From positions 62,001 through 126,000 of the forward strand of contig NZ_JAJEJQ010000003.1 in the NCBI RefSeq assembly GCF_021390575.1: DNA of 64,000 nucleotides, written 5' to 3'. Origin of the DNA: Paraburkholderia adhaesiva (GTDB lineage: Bacteria > Pseudomonadota > Gammaproteobacteria > Burkholderiales > Burkholderiaceae). A program made the translations under genes and the position numbers. Positions 43,784-53,022 of the stretch are shown here, in pieces (within the stretch, counting starts at the first letter, position 1; every line of letters starts with the position of its first letter). The notes under the pieces were generated by a model, which was not told where the DNA came from, did not search any database, and saw nothing but the letters and a program-made list of their open reading frames with translations.

Positions 43784-43996
43784 TTAATAAGGCGGCAGAT
43801 CGCCGACAAGCGGAAACATCTCGAACGTGTACCCCATATTGAAGTACCCCGCCCGCGCATAGGCGGCGATGCGCTCGACCTGCTCGGGCTCACCGTGGCC
43901 CTCCGGCTGCTCCGGCGCGTGTTCGTGCCTTCGCCGCCGAATCGCTTCGAACGGGTGAACCGCCGTTTGAAGGGAGAACGCCATTAACCTCGACAT
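43784..43996 (-). CDS. 70-aa protein, unknown function
   Basis: 70 residues with GGAGCAAGCG ahead of the ATG, which supports translation. The N-terminus MSRLMAFSLQTAVHPFEAIRRRRHEH is followed by an acidic stretch (APEQPEGHGEPEQVERIAAYARAG) and the distinctive end YFNMGYTFEMFPLVGDLPPY. I do not recognise a family. It lies between the AraC remnant and the LysR gene. Confidence 0.55.
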   Translation of the reverse strand: MSRLMAFSLQTAVHPFEAIRRRRHEHAPEQPEGHGEPEQVERIAAYARAGYFNMGYTFEMFPLVGDLPPY

Positions 43997-44093
43997 CGCT
44001 TGCTCCAGGCTGTTAGTCCCTGGCCTTTAATCTAGTCGTCATCGCGCGCATTCACAAACAGTCTTTTTTCCCAAGCTTCGCACGCTGAGCGCG

Positions 44094-45050
44094 TTACCGC
44101 AGCGCCGCCGTTACAGCAGCCACGTGTGCCTCGTCGCTGGCGAGGCGTGTCTGCACCATTTCGATGAGCTTGAGGATCTTCGTCGACCCACGGCGGCTTT
44201 CCGGATACACCGCACAGATGTGCGCCTCGCCGAAGCACGGACAACTGAAGCGCCAGCCCGTGAGGAGTGGCACGAGACGCCCGCTCTCCAGTTCCGGCAC
44301 GACACTCCAGTAGAGGCACGGCAGAATACCGGCGCCGCCCGTGGCCGCTGCGCGGGCGAGATCGTAGCTGTCCGTGGCGATGGCGCCGCGCGGTTCGATC
44401 GCGACGTCCTCATGCATCGCGCCCTCGCGACTAAAGTGCCAGACACTGGAAAGCGCCGGATGCCGGTACGCAATACACGCGTGCCGCGCAAGTTCGTGCG
44501 GCGATGCAGGCACGCCGTGCTGCGCGAGATACGCGGGGCTCGCGCAAAGCAGACTGCGATTCGAGCCGATGGGCTTGACGATCTGGTTCGGCAAATCGTA
44601 GTTGCCCATGCGCAGCGCGAGATCGAAGCCCTCGCTGATGATATCGACATAGCGATCCGACAATTCAATGTCGAGTTGAACGCGCGGGAACGACTGACTG
44701 AACGACGCGCTGAGCGGGGCCAGTACCGCCTGGCCGAACGAATGCGCAGCCGTCACGCGCAGCAGGCCGCGCGGCTCATCGTCATGTTCGGAAAGCTGGC
44801 GTGCGCCGTCCGCGAGGCGTTGCAGCACATCGGTCGCGGTCGCCAGATACTGCCTGCCGCCCTCGGTCAACACGAGCGTACGTGTGGTGCGTTCGAACAG
44901 ACGCGTACCCAGCGTCGCTTCGAGTCCGGCGATCGCCTTGGTGACGGCCGAGGGCGTCTTGGTGAGCCGGCGCGCCGCGCCGCTCAGACTGCCTTCCTCG
45001 ACGGCGCACACGAACGTTTCTATCGCGACGAGCAGGTCGATACGCGCCAT
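44094..45050 (-). CDS. LysR-family transcriptional regulator
   Basis: 318 residues. The winged HTH (about 1-62: LLVAIETFVCAVEEGSLSGAARRLTKTPSAVTKAIAGLEATLGTRLFERTTRTLVLTEGG) and the LysR substrate domain (about 90-300) are both complete. It is divergent from aguB with a 142-base gap, the classic layout in which a LysR protein controls the adjoining gene. The inducer is unknown; a polyamine-related compound is possible from context. Confidence 0.92.
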   Translation of the reverse strand: MARIDLLVAIETFVCAVEEGSLSGAARRLTKTPSAVTKAIAGLEATLGTRLFERTTRTLVLTEGGRQYLATATDVLQRLADGARQLSEHDDEPRGLLRVTAAHSFGQAVLAPLSASFSQSFPRVQLDIELSDRYVDIISEGFDLALRMGNYDLPNQIVKPIGSNRSLLCASPAYLAQHGVPASPHELARHACIAYRHPALSSVWHFSREGAMHEDVAIEPRGAIATDSYDLARAAATGGAGILPCLYWSVVPELESGRLVPLLTGWRFSCPCFGEAHICAVYPESRRGSTKILKLIEMVQTRLASDEAHVAAVTAALR

Positions 45051-45192
45051 GGTTTCTTATCCTCTCCTTGGACATTTCCTTTAAAGCACAGGTGGTGTGC
45101 AAAACAGGCACAAAACTAGCTGCGTTTATTGACTTATTATCACAGGCAATTCGTTCGGGCCAGCCGGGCAATTCATAACGAGAGGTGAGACG

Positions 45193-46068
45193 ATGAGAAA
45201 GGTCGTGGTCGCTGCCACGCAGATGGCGGCAAGCTGGGATATCGAAGCGAATCTGGCCCAAGCCGAGCGAACCGTGCGCGAAGCCGCTCACGCGGGCGCG
45301 AATATCGTGCTGTTGCAGGAACTGTTTGCGACGCCCTACTTCTGCATCGACCAGAATCCCGCGCATCTCGCGCTGGCTCAGCCTTATAAGGGCCACCCGT
45401 GGCTTGGCCGCTTCGCTGCGCTCGCGCGCGAACTGGGTGTTGTGTTGCCTGTGAGTTTCTTCGAACGCGCGGGCGAGACGCAATTCAACTCGATTGTGAT
45501 CTTCGACGCCGATGGCAAAGCCCTCGGCCTCTATCGCAAGTCACACATTCCGGACGGACCCGGCTACACGGAAAAATACTATTTCTCGCCCGGCGACACT
45601 GGCTTCAAGGTATGGGACACGGCATACGGACGAATTGGCGTGGCCATCTGCTGGGATCAGTGGTTTCCCGAATGCGCGCGCGCGATGGCCCTGGCCGGCG
45701 CCGAAATTCTCCTGTACCCGACGGCTATCGGCAGCGAACCGCACGATGCATCGATCGACTCGCGCACACATTGGCAGAACGTCCAGCGCGGCCACGCTGC
45801 CGCCAACCTGATGCCGCTCGTGGCCAGCAACCGCGTCGGCACCGAGAACGGCGAAACGGGCGCGATCACCTTCTATGGCAGCTCGTTCATCGCGGGGCCG
45901 GACGGCGAGAAGATCGTCGAATGCAATCGCACCGAAACCGCCATCATCACCGCGGAATTCGATCTGGATGCACTCGCGTTCAAGCGACGTGCCTGGGGTG
46001 TGTTCCGTGATCGGCGACCCGAGCGCTATGGGGTTATCACCCAGTACGCGATTCAAGACGAGAATTAA
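45193..46068 (+). CDS. aguB: N-carbamoylputrescine amidase
   Basis: 291 residues, the usual AguB length. Nitrilase-fold catalytic triad: Glu43 (LLQELFATPYF), Lys116 (YRKSHIPDGPGY) and Cys153 (ICWDQWFPE). The motifs FATPYFC, SHIPDGPGY-EKYYFSPGD and YGSSFIAGPDG are typical of AguB. It hydrolyses N-carbamoylputrescine to putrescine, CO2 and ammonia, in agmatine degradation. GAGAGGTGAGACG precedes the ATG. Agmatine deiminase (aguA), usually linked, is not in this window, so either it lies elsewhere or the amidase serves another carbamoyl substrate. Confidence 0.9.
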   Translation: MRKVVVAATQMAASWDIEANLAQAERTVREAAHAGANIVLLQELFATPYFCIDQNPAHLALAQPYKGHPWLGRFAALARELGVVLPVSFFERAGETQFNSIVIFDADGKALGLYRKSHIPDGPGYTEKYYFSPGDTGFKVWDTAYGRIGVAICWDQWFPECARAMALAGAEILLYPTAIGSEPHDASIDSRTHWQNVQRGHAAANLMPLVASNRVGTENGETGAITFYGSSFIAGPDGEKIVECNRTETAIITAEFDLDALAFKRRAWGVFRDRRPERYGVITQYAIQDEN

Positions 46069-46175
46069 AAGGCCCAGCATGTGTCATTCTTTTCGCAATC
46101 GAAGTACATGCAAGGCACCGCATGCGAGAAATTTGCGGATACACTGAACCCTTCTGGATCAACTCTAAAATTACC

Positions 46176-46583
46176 ATGATTGCAGAATGGATCATCGAGC
46201 AGACTTCTGACGCACTGATCTACGCGGATCGCGAAGGAAAAATCGTCCGCTGGAACGAGGCAGCGACCACATTGTTCGGCTTCGGCAAGGATGAAGCGCT
46301 CGGCGCAAGCCTTGACCTCATCATCCCCGAACATCTTCGCGGACCGCACTGGAAGGGCTTCGACGCCGCGGTGGCGAGTGGGACAACGCGGCTCGGCGGA
46401 CATCCGACGCTCACGCGCGGCGTACACAAGACCGGAAAGAAGCTCTACGTCGAGATGTCCTTTGCGCTCGTCAAGGACGACGCGGCACAGATCGTCGGCT
46501 CGGTGGCCATGGCACGGGATGTAACGGAGCGTGTGGAGCGCGAACGCGCCGCGCGCGCCACAACGGCCACGCCGTCGCAGTGA
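46176..46583 (+). CDS. Single PAS-domain protein
   Basis: 135 residues from the ATG at 46176 (MIAEWIIEQTSDALIYADREGKIVRWN); an in-frame ATG at 46122 has a somewhat better upstream AAGGCACC and would add 18 residues. One PAS/PAC domain fills the protein: IYADREGKIVRWNEAATTLFGFGKDEALG, IIPEHLRGPHWKGF, HKTGKKLYVEMSFALVKDD, VGSVAMARDVTERV. No output domain, so it must act through partners or as a ligand-binding unit. Ligand unknown; the HLRGPHWKGF segment is common in Burkholderia stand-alone PAS proteins. Confidence 0.85.
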   Translation: MIAEWIIEQTSDALIYADREGKIVRWNEAATTLFGFGKDEALGASLDLIIPEHLRGPHWKGFDAAVASGTTRLGGHPTLTRGVHKTGKKLYVEMSFALVKDDAAQIVGSVAMARDVTERVERERAARATTATPSQ

Positions 46584-46730
46584 GACCGCGCAGTTAGACC
46601 GATCTCCCGGATGGGCTGACGACCCTTCACCGCAATTGCCGACGTCTCAAGCATCAACCGTCGGCAGCGGGCGTGGAGATTGAATCGCCGCAATAGGTAT
46701 GCGCGGCGACGCGAGCCATGGAGAGCAGCC

Positions 46731-47081
46731 ATGTTTCGGGAAATCGGTTTGTTAGTCTGTTTCGCTTGCGCGTCCGCTGCTGGCACGGGCGCGCTCGCTC
46801 AATCCATTCGTATCGAGTCAGGCAGCTATGGTGCCAATTGCGGCGCGCGTGAGGGCAACGCTACGCGCGACCTTGCTACGCACTGCAACGCGCTCGAAAC
46901 CTGCCGCTATGACATCGACCCGATAGTCGCCGCCCCACGCCAGGGGCAATGCGCCGCCGATCTCGTGGCCGAATGGTCGTGCGGACCGGGCGTATTTCAT
47001 CGCGCGACCGTTCGCGCCGCTCTTAAACACAGTGGCACGCTCGTGCTGACCTGTGTGCCGTCCACCGGCGCGGGCAAATAA
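46731..47081 (+). CDS. Exported Cys-rich protein resembling SUEL-type lectin fold
   Basis: 116 residues from the ATG at 46731. A Sec signal (MFREIGLLVCFACASAAGTGALAQ) is cleaved after ALAQ. The mature part has six Cys in the pattern IRIESGSYGANCG, HCNALETCRYDID, GQCAADL, WSCGPG, LVLTC, together with GNATRDLATHC. This order resembles the galactose-binding lectin (SUEL) domain of animals and related bacterial exported domains, with disulfides expected in the periplasm. Carbohydrate binding is speculation. An in-frame extension upstream (from 46680) would disrupt the signal peptide. Confidence 0.65.
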   Translation: MFREIGLLVCFACASAAGTGALAQSIRIESGSYGANCGAREGNATRDLATHCNALETCRYDIDPIVAAPRQGQCAADLVAEWSCGPGVFHRATVRAALKHSGTLVLTCVPSTGAGK

Positions 47082-47233
47082 CCCGCGCTCAGCACATCTC
47101 GACACACCTGTAGCGATCCCCATCGCCGTGCTCCGCTTGCAGACTTGAACGGATCGACCGGTCACACGCGAGCACGGCCAAATCCCTACGCAAAAGCTGC
47201 GCGCTTTCGCCTCAGGAAGCGTGTCGCCGAGAT

Positions 47234-47250
47234 ATATCATTCCATGATAT
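47234..47250 (+). promoter_or_regulatory. Palindrome upstream of the MarR gene
   Basis: ATATCATTCCATGATAT: 7-base perfect arms around TCC, ending 31 bases before the MarR ATG. Size and position fit an autoregulatory MarR operator. Confidence 0.5.
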
Positions 47251-47281
47251 TGTTTTCACACGATTCCTGTATGGATGATCG

Positions 47282-47695
47282 ATGGACACGTTTGGGCGAG
47301 ACCTGAGCAAATTGAATTTCGAACAGCTCTCGGCGTTCCGCTATCAGATGCGACGCTTCGAGCGCTTCTCCGAACAAGCTGCCCAGGACGAAGGCATCAC
47401 ACCGCGGCAATATCTGCTGCTCCTGCACATCAAGGGCTATCCGGGCCGCGACTGGGCGACGATCGGCGAGTTGGCCGAACGCCTCCAGGCGCAGCATCAT
47501 GGCGTCGTCGCGCTGGTTTCGCGCTGCGAGGTGCTGGGGTTGGTCGAGCGCAAGATTAGCGAAAGAGACCGGCGGCAAGTCGAAGTCCATCTGCTCGATG
47601 CAGGGGAGCAGGTTCTTTCGCGCCTTGCAGAGATGCACCGCGTAGAACTGCGATCGCTCGAAGGGACATTCACGATTCCGCAAATCGACGCCTGA
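47282..47695 (+). CDS. MarR-family transcriptional regulator
   Basis: 137 residues. Helices FRYQMRRFERFSEQAAQDEGITPRQYLLLLHI lead into a winged HTH: WATIGELAERLQAQHHGVVALVSRCEVLGLVERK followed by the wing SERDRRQVEVHLLDAGE. The family acts as dimers that respond to small phenolic or oxidant ligands. It has a palindrome directly upstream, suggesting autoregulation. No transporter or enzyme is adjacent, so its target genes are not obvious. Confidence 0.9.
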   Translation: MDTFGRDLSKLNFEQLSAFRYQMRRFERFSEQAAQDEGITPRQYLLLLHIKGYPGRDWATIGELAERLQAQHHGVVALVSRCEVLGLVERKISERDRRQVEVHLLDAGEQVLSRLAEMHRVELRSLEGTFTIPQIDA

Positions 47696-47818
47696 ATGCC
47701 ACAAATCGCGAGTGGTTCCATCGCGGCATTGACTCAGGCGCGTCGCCCGCTAGCGCGCCTATACGCAGCGACTTCGCCAGCCGCTGCTGGTCTCACATCT
47801 ACGCGGTCTACCGCAGCA

Positions 47819-48127
47819 CTACAGTCCCCAAATGATGTCAGCGTCGAGCGATTCTGCCGCTCTCATCATGGTGATCAGAGGCCATGCGCGCTGCGAAAGC
47901 TCATTAGCAGGCGCGTGATCGCCATCGCGCGAATACTGTAGAGCCAATTCATTGCGCCCGGCTGCTGCAATCTCCGCCTCCATGCGTTCGATTGCATGGG
48001 GCAGTTCGTCATGCAGAATGACGCCACGCGCGTCGAGCCTTCGCCCCATGAGTCCGAGCAGATATTCGGCGAGATCCCTAAGCATGACCACGTCTGGCGC
48101 TGCCCGCGATTGAAACGTAACCAGCAT
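47819..48127 (-). CDS. DUF1840 family protein
   Basis: 102 residues from the ATG at 48127 (GGGGAGGACGG upstream). The start MLVTFQSRAAPDVVMLRDLAEYLLGLMGR and the end RAWPLITMMRAAESLDADIIWGL are typical of DUF1840, small cytoplasmic proteins found mainly in Betaproteobacteria with no known function. The end of the family is well conserved here. Longer in-frame readings upstream are not family-like. Confidence 0.88.
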   Translation of the reverse strand: MLVTFQSRAAPDVVMLRDLAEYLLGLMGRRLDARGVILHDELPHAIERMEAEIAAAGRNELALQYSRDGDHAPANELSQRAWPLITMMRAAESLDADIIWGL

Positions 48128-49245
48128 ATCCGTCCTCCCCGGTTGGGTACCCTTTGTTTTCCGCCCGTTAAAACCTCGCCCGCACGCGTCGAAAAATTGA
48201 GGCCCAAGGTGGAACGCGAACACACAAAGGCGCGCGTACGAATTCTCTTGGAGAACTCGCACCGCTCGGACCAGTCATGTCTGTGTTCTGTACGGTGTCG
48301 AACCACGCCTGATCTGGTCACATCCCACCTGTGGGCTTGTCTTCATTTTATGTCATGTTATGATGCATTCAAGCGAGACGCGGTAAGCAAGATTCAAACA
48401 AAACGCCTCAATCGCGTGTCAACGGCTCCGCCTGCGATGCTTTCAAGCGCGTAATCCCTTGCCGGAGCGAGACAATTCAATTTCCTGCCCGTCGCTGGTT
48501 TTTCAGTTGGCTTCGCAGTTGGTCTCAATTACCAGGATCTCCCTTTTCATTCAGGCTGGCGTTTGCTGCAGCGCGACGAACCGCGCACGGCTGTTGCTCC
48601 TCCCACGCCGAGGCAATAGCAGAAGCACCGTGCAGGGATATTCACTATGGCCGATTTGGCGTTGCGATATACACTCAAACGGCGGTTCCCGTGTCCGATT
48701 GCAGCTCGCTGGATCCACGCAGGATGCGCAAGCCGGAGACGGCCATGAAAGACGACACCGCGCAGAGTCCGCCTTGGTGGAGACCACTCGATGGTCGCCT
48801 GAAAATGCGAACCTGGTGCGGGTCTGCTCGCCGCGCTCACCTGTCGATAGCGGCTGCACGGCCGTTCTTATATCAACAACTTATACATTCAGGCACACTG
48901 ATCAATCGTATCGAGCACTGCGAGCCGACGTTTCTGTTGCGACAGCCGTCGCTGGCTTCACGTGACCGCAGTGCGGTAACAAATGCGCTCCGAAATGGAC
49001 TGCGCAAGTTGAGCGGTGTGTTCGCAGGATCTACCGACGGTTCGCTTTCAATACAAACTCGTACGCAATACGCTAGATTCTGCACTGACAATTCAGCGCG
49101 TCACCATCAATGCGACATGCATTTGGCGCGCGTGGAAACCCGATGAATGCTCAGCGTGCACGTTGGGTCCATGTCCTTTACTAATGCCACGCCTTCCCCT
49201 TTAATACGTACCTGATCGAACGCGAAACCGAAACCTGGAGATGTC
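48128..49245. other. Long upstream region of the nar operon
   Basis: About 1.1 kb without a supported gene. It must hold the promoter of narGHJI and possibly NarL and FNR-type sites, but I found no convincing TTGAT-N4-ATCAA match. Low coding quality on both strands. Confidence 0.5.
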
Positions 49246-52200
49246 ATGAGCCATTTTCTGGATCGTCTGCGTTATTTCACTACCGTGCGGCCCCAATTCG
49301 CCGACGGTCACGGCGCCGTCACAGACGAAGACCGAAAATGGGAGGAGGCGTACCGCACGCGCTGGCAGCACGACAAGATCGTGCGTTCGACGCACGGCGT
49401 CAATTGCACCGGTTCGTGCTCCTGGAAGATCTATGTGAAAGGTGGCATCGTCGCCTGGGAAACGCAGCAGACGGACTACCCGCGCACGCGCCCCGACATG
49501 CCCAACCACGAACCGCGCGGCTGCTCACGCGGGGCATCGTATTCGTGGTACCTCTATAGTGCGAACCGACTCAAATATCCGCTCGTGCGCAGCGCGCTCG
49601 TCAAGTTGTGGCGCGAGAAGCGTCGCACGCTCGACCCGGTGGCCGCGTGGCAGGCCATCGTCGACGACGAAGCGGCACGCAAAAGTTATCAAACACGTCG
49701 CGGCCTCGGCGGCTTTATACGCGCCGACTGGAGCGAGGTGCTTGAAATCGTGGCCGCCGCGAACGTCCATACCATTAAGCGCCATGGCCCCGATCGCGTG
49801 ATCGGCTTCTCGCCGATTCCCGCCATGTCGATGGTTTCGTATGCGGCCGGCTCGCGCTATCTCTCGTTGATCGGCGGCGTGTGCCTCTCTTTCTACGACT
49901 GGTACTGCGACCTGCCACCCGCCTCGCCACAGACCTGGGGCGAGCAGACAGACGTGCCGGAATCCGCCGACTGGTACAACTCGTCGTTCATCGTGATGTG
50001 GGGCTCCAACGTGCCGCAAACGCGCACGCCCGATGCACACTTCATGGTCGAGTCCCGCTACCGCGGCGCGAAGATCGTTTCCATCTTCCCCGACTACGCG
50101 GAAGGCGCGAAATTCGGCGACATCTGGCTGCATCCGAAGCAGGGCACGGACTCGGCGCTCGCGCTCGCGATGGGCCACGTGATCCTCAAGGAATTTCATC
50201 TCGCGGGCAAGAGCGCTTATTTCGCCGATTACTGCCGCCAGTTCACCGACATGCCGTGCCTCGTCACGCTCACCGAGCGCGATGGGCGGTACGTGCCGGA
50301 TCGCTATCTGCGCGCCAGCGATTTCGCCGATTCGCTTGGGCAGACCAACAATCCCGAGTGGAAGACGGTCGCTATCGACTCGGCGACGAATACGTTCACG
50401 GTGCCAGTCGGCTCGGTGGGCTTTCGCTGGGGTCAACAGGAAGGCGGCGATCGCGGCAAGTGGAACCTGCGTGAAGAAACTGCCGAAGGCAAATCGTATA
50501 CACCCACGCTGTCGCTGGTGTCCGGCCACGATGACGTCGTCGATGTCGGTTTTCCCTACTTCGGCAACGTCGCGCATCCGCACTTTCCGCACACCACGCA
50601 TGACCCGGTACTCACACGGCGCATCGGCGTGCGACGCGTCGCGACGCGCGACGGCGAACGCCTCGTCGCCACCGTCTACGACCTCTTCGTCGCAAACTAC
50701 GGACTCGACCAGGGTCTGGGCGGCAAGGACATCGCACAGAGCTACGACGACGACGTGCCCTACACGCCCGCATGGCAGGAAGCGATAACCGGCGTCAAAC
50801 GCGCCGACGTCATCAACGTTGCGCGGCAATTCGCGGAAAACGCGGACAAGACCGAAGGACGCTCGATGGTGATCATCGGCGCGGGCATCAATCACTGGTA
50901 CCACATGGACATGGCGTATCGCGCCATCATCAACATGCTGGTGATGTGCGGCTGCATCGGCAAGTCCGGCGGTGGCTGGTCGCACTATGTTGGTCAGGAG
51001 AAGCTGCGGCCGCAAACGGGCTGGACGGCGCTCGCATTCGCGCTCGACTGGAGCCGGCCGCCACGGCAGATGAACGCGACCTCGTTCTTCTACGCCCACA
51101 CCGACCAGTGGCGCTACGATCCGATGAATCCGACCGACATGCTTTCGCCGCTCGAGGACAAATCGGCTTACCACGGCTTGCCGATCGACTATAACGTGCG
51201 CGCCGAACGCATGGGCTGGCTGCCTTCGGCACCGCAGTTCATGAGTAATCCTCTCGATCTCGGCCGCTCGCTCGCGGCCCCGTCCAGTGCTGGTGCCGAA
51301 GTCGTGCGCGGGCTCAAGGACGGCAGCCTCAAACTGGCATGCGAAGATCCGGATAATCCCGCCGTCTTCCCGCGCAACATGTTCGTGTGGCGCTCGAATC
51401 TGCTCGGTTCATCGGGCAAAGGGCACGAGTATTTCCTGAAGCACCTGCTCGGCACGACGCACGGCGTGCAGGGCGAAGAGGTCGCGAAACAGGGTTTGCC
51501 CCGCCCCGAAGAAATCGCGTGGCACGAAGAGGCACCGCGCGGCAAGCTCGATCTGCTCGTCACGCTGGACTTCCGCATGTCGACGACGTGCATGTACTCG
51601 GATGTCGTGTTGCCCACCGCGACGTGGTACGAGAAGGACGACATGAACACGTCCGACATGCACCCGTTCATTCACCCGCTTTCCGCCGCCGTCGATCCGC
51701 CGTGGCAGTGCCGCAGCGACTGGGAAATATTCAAGGCCATAGCGAAGCGTTTTTCGGAATTGAGTCAGGGCCATCTCGGTGTCGAGCGCGACGTGGTGCT
51801 CGCGCCAATCTCCCATGATGTGGCCGGCGAACTCGCGCAGCCTTTCGGCGTCAAGGACTGGAAACGCGGCGATTGCGAGCCGGTTCCGGGCAAGACGATG
51901 CCGGGCGTCGTTTCACTCGAGCGTAATTACCCCGAGACGTATCACCGCTACACGTCGCTCGGCCCGCTGATGGACAAGCTCGGCAACGGCGGCAAGGGCA
52001 TCTCCTGGAACACACAGACCGAAGTCGACCACCTCGGCGACCTGAACTATCGCGACGAAGGCCCGGAAGCGGGCGACGCGAAGGGCCGCCCGCGCATCAA
52101 CTCCGCACTCGACGCGGCCGAAGTGATTCTCTCGCTCGCGCCCGAAACGAACGGGGAAGTGGCGATGAAAGCGTGGCAGGCCCTCTCCAGCTTCACGGGC

Positions 52201-53022
52201 ATCGACCACACGCACCTGGCCGAGGCCCGTGCCGATGAGAAAATCCGTTTTCGCGACATCCAGGCCCAGCCGCGCAAGATCATCTCGTCACCGACGTGGA
52301 GCGGTATCGAGTCCGAGCACGTCTCGTACAACGCGGGCTACACGAACGTCCACGAGCTGATTCCATGGCGCACGCTGAGCGGACGTCAGCAGCTCTATCA
52401 AGACCACGCGTGGATGCGGGCCTTCGGTGAAGCGCTGTGCGTCTACAAGCCGCCCATCGATACAGGCAGCTACGAGAAGATGGCCGGCGCACGCTCGAAC
52501 GGCAATCCCGAGATCGCGCTCAACTTCATCACGCCACACCAGAAGTGGGGCATCCACAGCACCTATACCGACAATCTGATCATGCTCACGCTTTCGCGCG
52601 GCGGGCCGATCGTCTGGATCTCGGAGAAGGACGCGGCGCAGATCGGCGTGGCGGATAACGACTGGATCGAGTGCTACAACGCGAACGGCGCGCTCTGCGC
52701 GCGTGCCGTGGTGAGCCAGCGCATTCCACGCGGCATGTGCATGATGTACCACGCCCAGGAAAAAATCGTTAACACACCGGGCTCGGAAATCACAGGCACG
52801 CGCGGCGGCATCCACAACTCAGTCACGCGTATCGCGGTCAAGCCCACGCACATGATCGGCGGCTACGCGCAGCTCTCTTACGGCTTCAATTACTACGGCA
52901 CGGTGGGTTCGAACCGCGACGAATTCCTCATCGTACGAAAGATGAAGCATGTCGACTGGCTCGATGAAGAGACGCCGGTAGGCACCCTGCCCCAGGCCGT
53001 TCGCGAAGGAGAGAACTCATGA
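49246..53022 (+). CDS. narG: Respiratory nitrate reductase alpha subunit
   Basis: 1258 residues. The FS0 cluster ligands His50, Cys54, Cys58 and Cys93 (STHGVNCTGSCSWK, RGCSRGAS) fall at the same positions as in E. coli NarG. Molybdenum cofactor-binding motifs follow (VMWGSNVPQTRTPDAHF, GAGINHWYHMDMAYRAIINML, CGCIGKSGGGW). NarG contains the Mo-bisMGD active site that reduces nitrate to nitrite on the cytoplasmic face of the inner membrane. CTGGAGATGTC precedes the ATG. narH overlaps its end by four bases. It is the first gene of narGHJI-ppiC-narK, with a long upstream region. Confidence 0.97.
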   Translation: MSHFLDRLRYFTTVRPQFADGHGAVTDEDRKWEEAYRTRWQHDKIVRSTHGVNCTGSCSWKIYVKGGIVAWETQQTDYPRTRPDMPNHEPRGCSRGASYSWYLYSANRLKYPLVRSALVKLWREKRRTLDPVAAWQAIVDDEAARKSYQTRRGLGGFIRADWSEVLEIVAAANVHTIKRHGPDRVIGFSPIPAMSMVSYAAGSRYLSLIGGVCLSFYDWYCDLPPASPQTWGEQTDVPESADWYNSSFIVMWGSNVPQTRTPDAHFMVESRYRGAKIVSIFPDYAEGAKFGDIWLHPKQGTDSALALAMGHVILKEFHLAGKSAYFADYCRQFTDMPCLVTLTERDGRYVPDRYLRASDFADSLGQTNNPEWKTVAIDSATNTFTVPVGSVGFRWGQQEGGDRGKWNLREETAEGKSYTPTLSLVSGHDDVVDVGFPYFGNVAHPHFPHTTHDPVLTRRIGVRRVATRDGERLVATVYDLFVANYGLDQGLGGKDIAQSYDDDVPYTPAWQEAITGVKRADVINVARQFAENADKTEGRSMVIIGAGINHWYHMDMAYRAIINMLVMCGCIGKSGGGWSHYVGQEKLRPQTGWTALAFALDWSRPPRQMNATSFFYAHTDQWRYDPMNPTDMLSPLEDKSAYHGLPIDYNVRAERMGWLPSAPQFMSNPLDLGRSLAAPSSAGAEVVRGLKDGSLKLACEDPDNPAVFPRNMFVWRSNLLGSSGKGHEYFLKHLLGTTHGVQGEEVAKQGLPRPEEIAWHEEAPRGKLDLLVTLDFRMSTTCMYSDVVLPTATWYEKDDMNTSDMHPFIHPLSAAVDPPWQCRSDWEIFKAIAKRFSELSQGHLGVERDVVLAPISHDVAGELAQPFGVKDWKRGDCEPVPGKTMPGVVSLERNYPETYHRYTSLGPLMDKLGNGGKGISWNTQTEVDHLGDLNYRDEGPEAGDAKGRPRINSALDAAEVILSLAPETNGEVAMKAWQALSSFTGIDHTHLAEARADEKIRFRDIQAQPRKIISSPTWSGIESEHVSYNAGYTNVHELIPWRTLSGRQQLYQDHAWMRAFGEALCVYKPPIDTGSYEKMAGARSNGNPEIALNFITPHQKWGIHSTYTDNLIMLTLSRGGPIVWISEKDAAQIGVADNDWIECYNANGALCARAVVSQRIPRGMCMMYHAQEKIVNTPGSEITGTRGGIHNSVTRIAVKPTHMIGGYAQLSYGFNYYGTVGSNRDEFLIVRKMKHVDWLDEETPVGTLPQAVREGENS

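Noticed and set aside
48300..49245. FNR box upstream of narG
   Set aside because: Partial matches (for example near 48360 and 48897) lack correct half-site spacing. A matrix scan would be needed.
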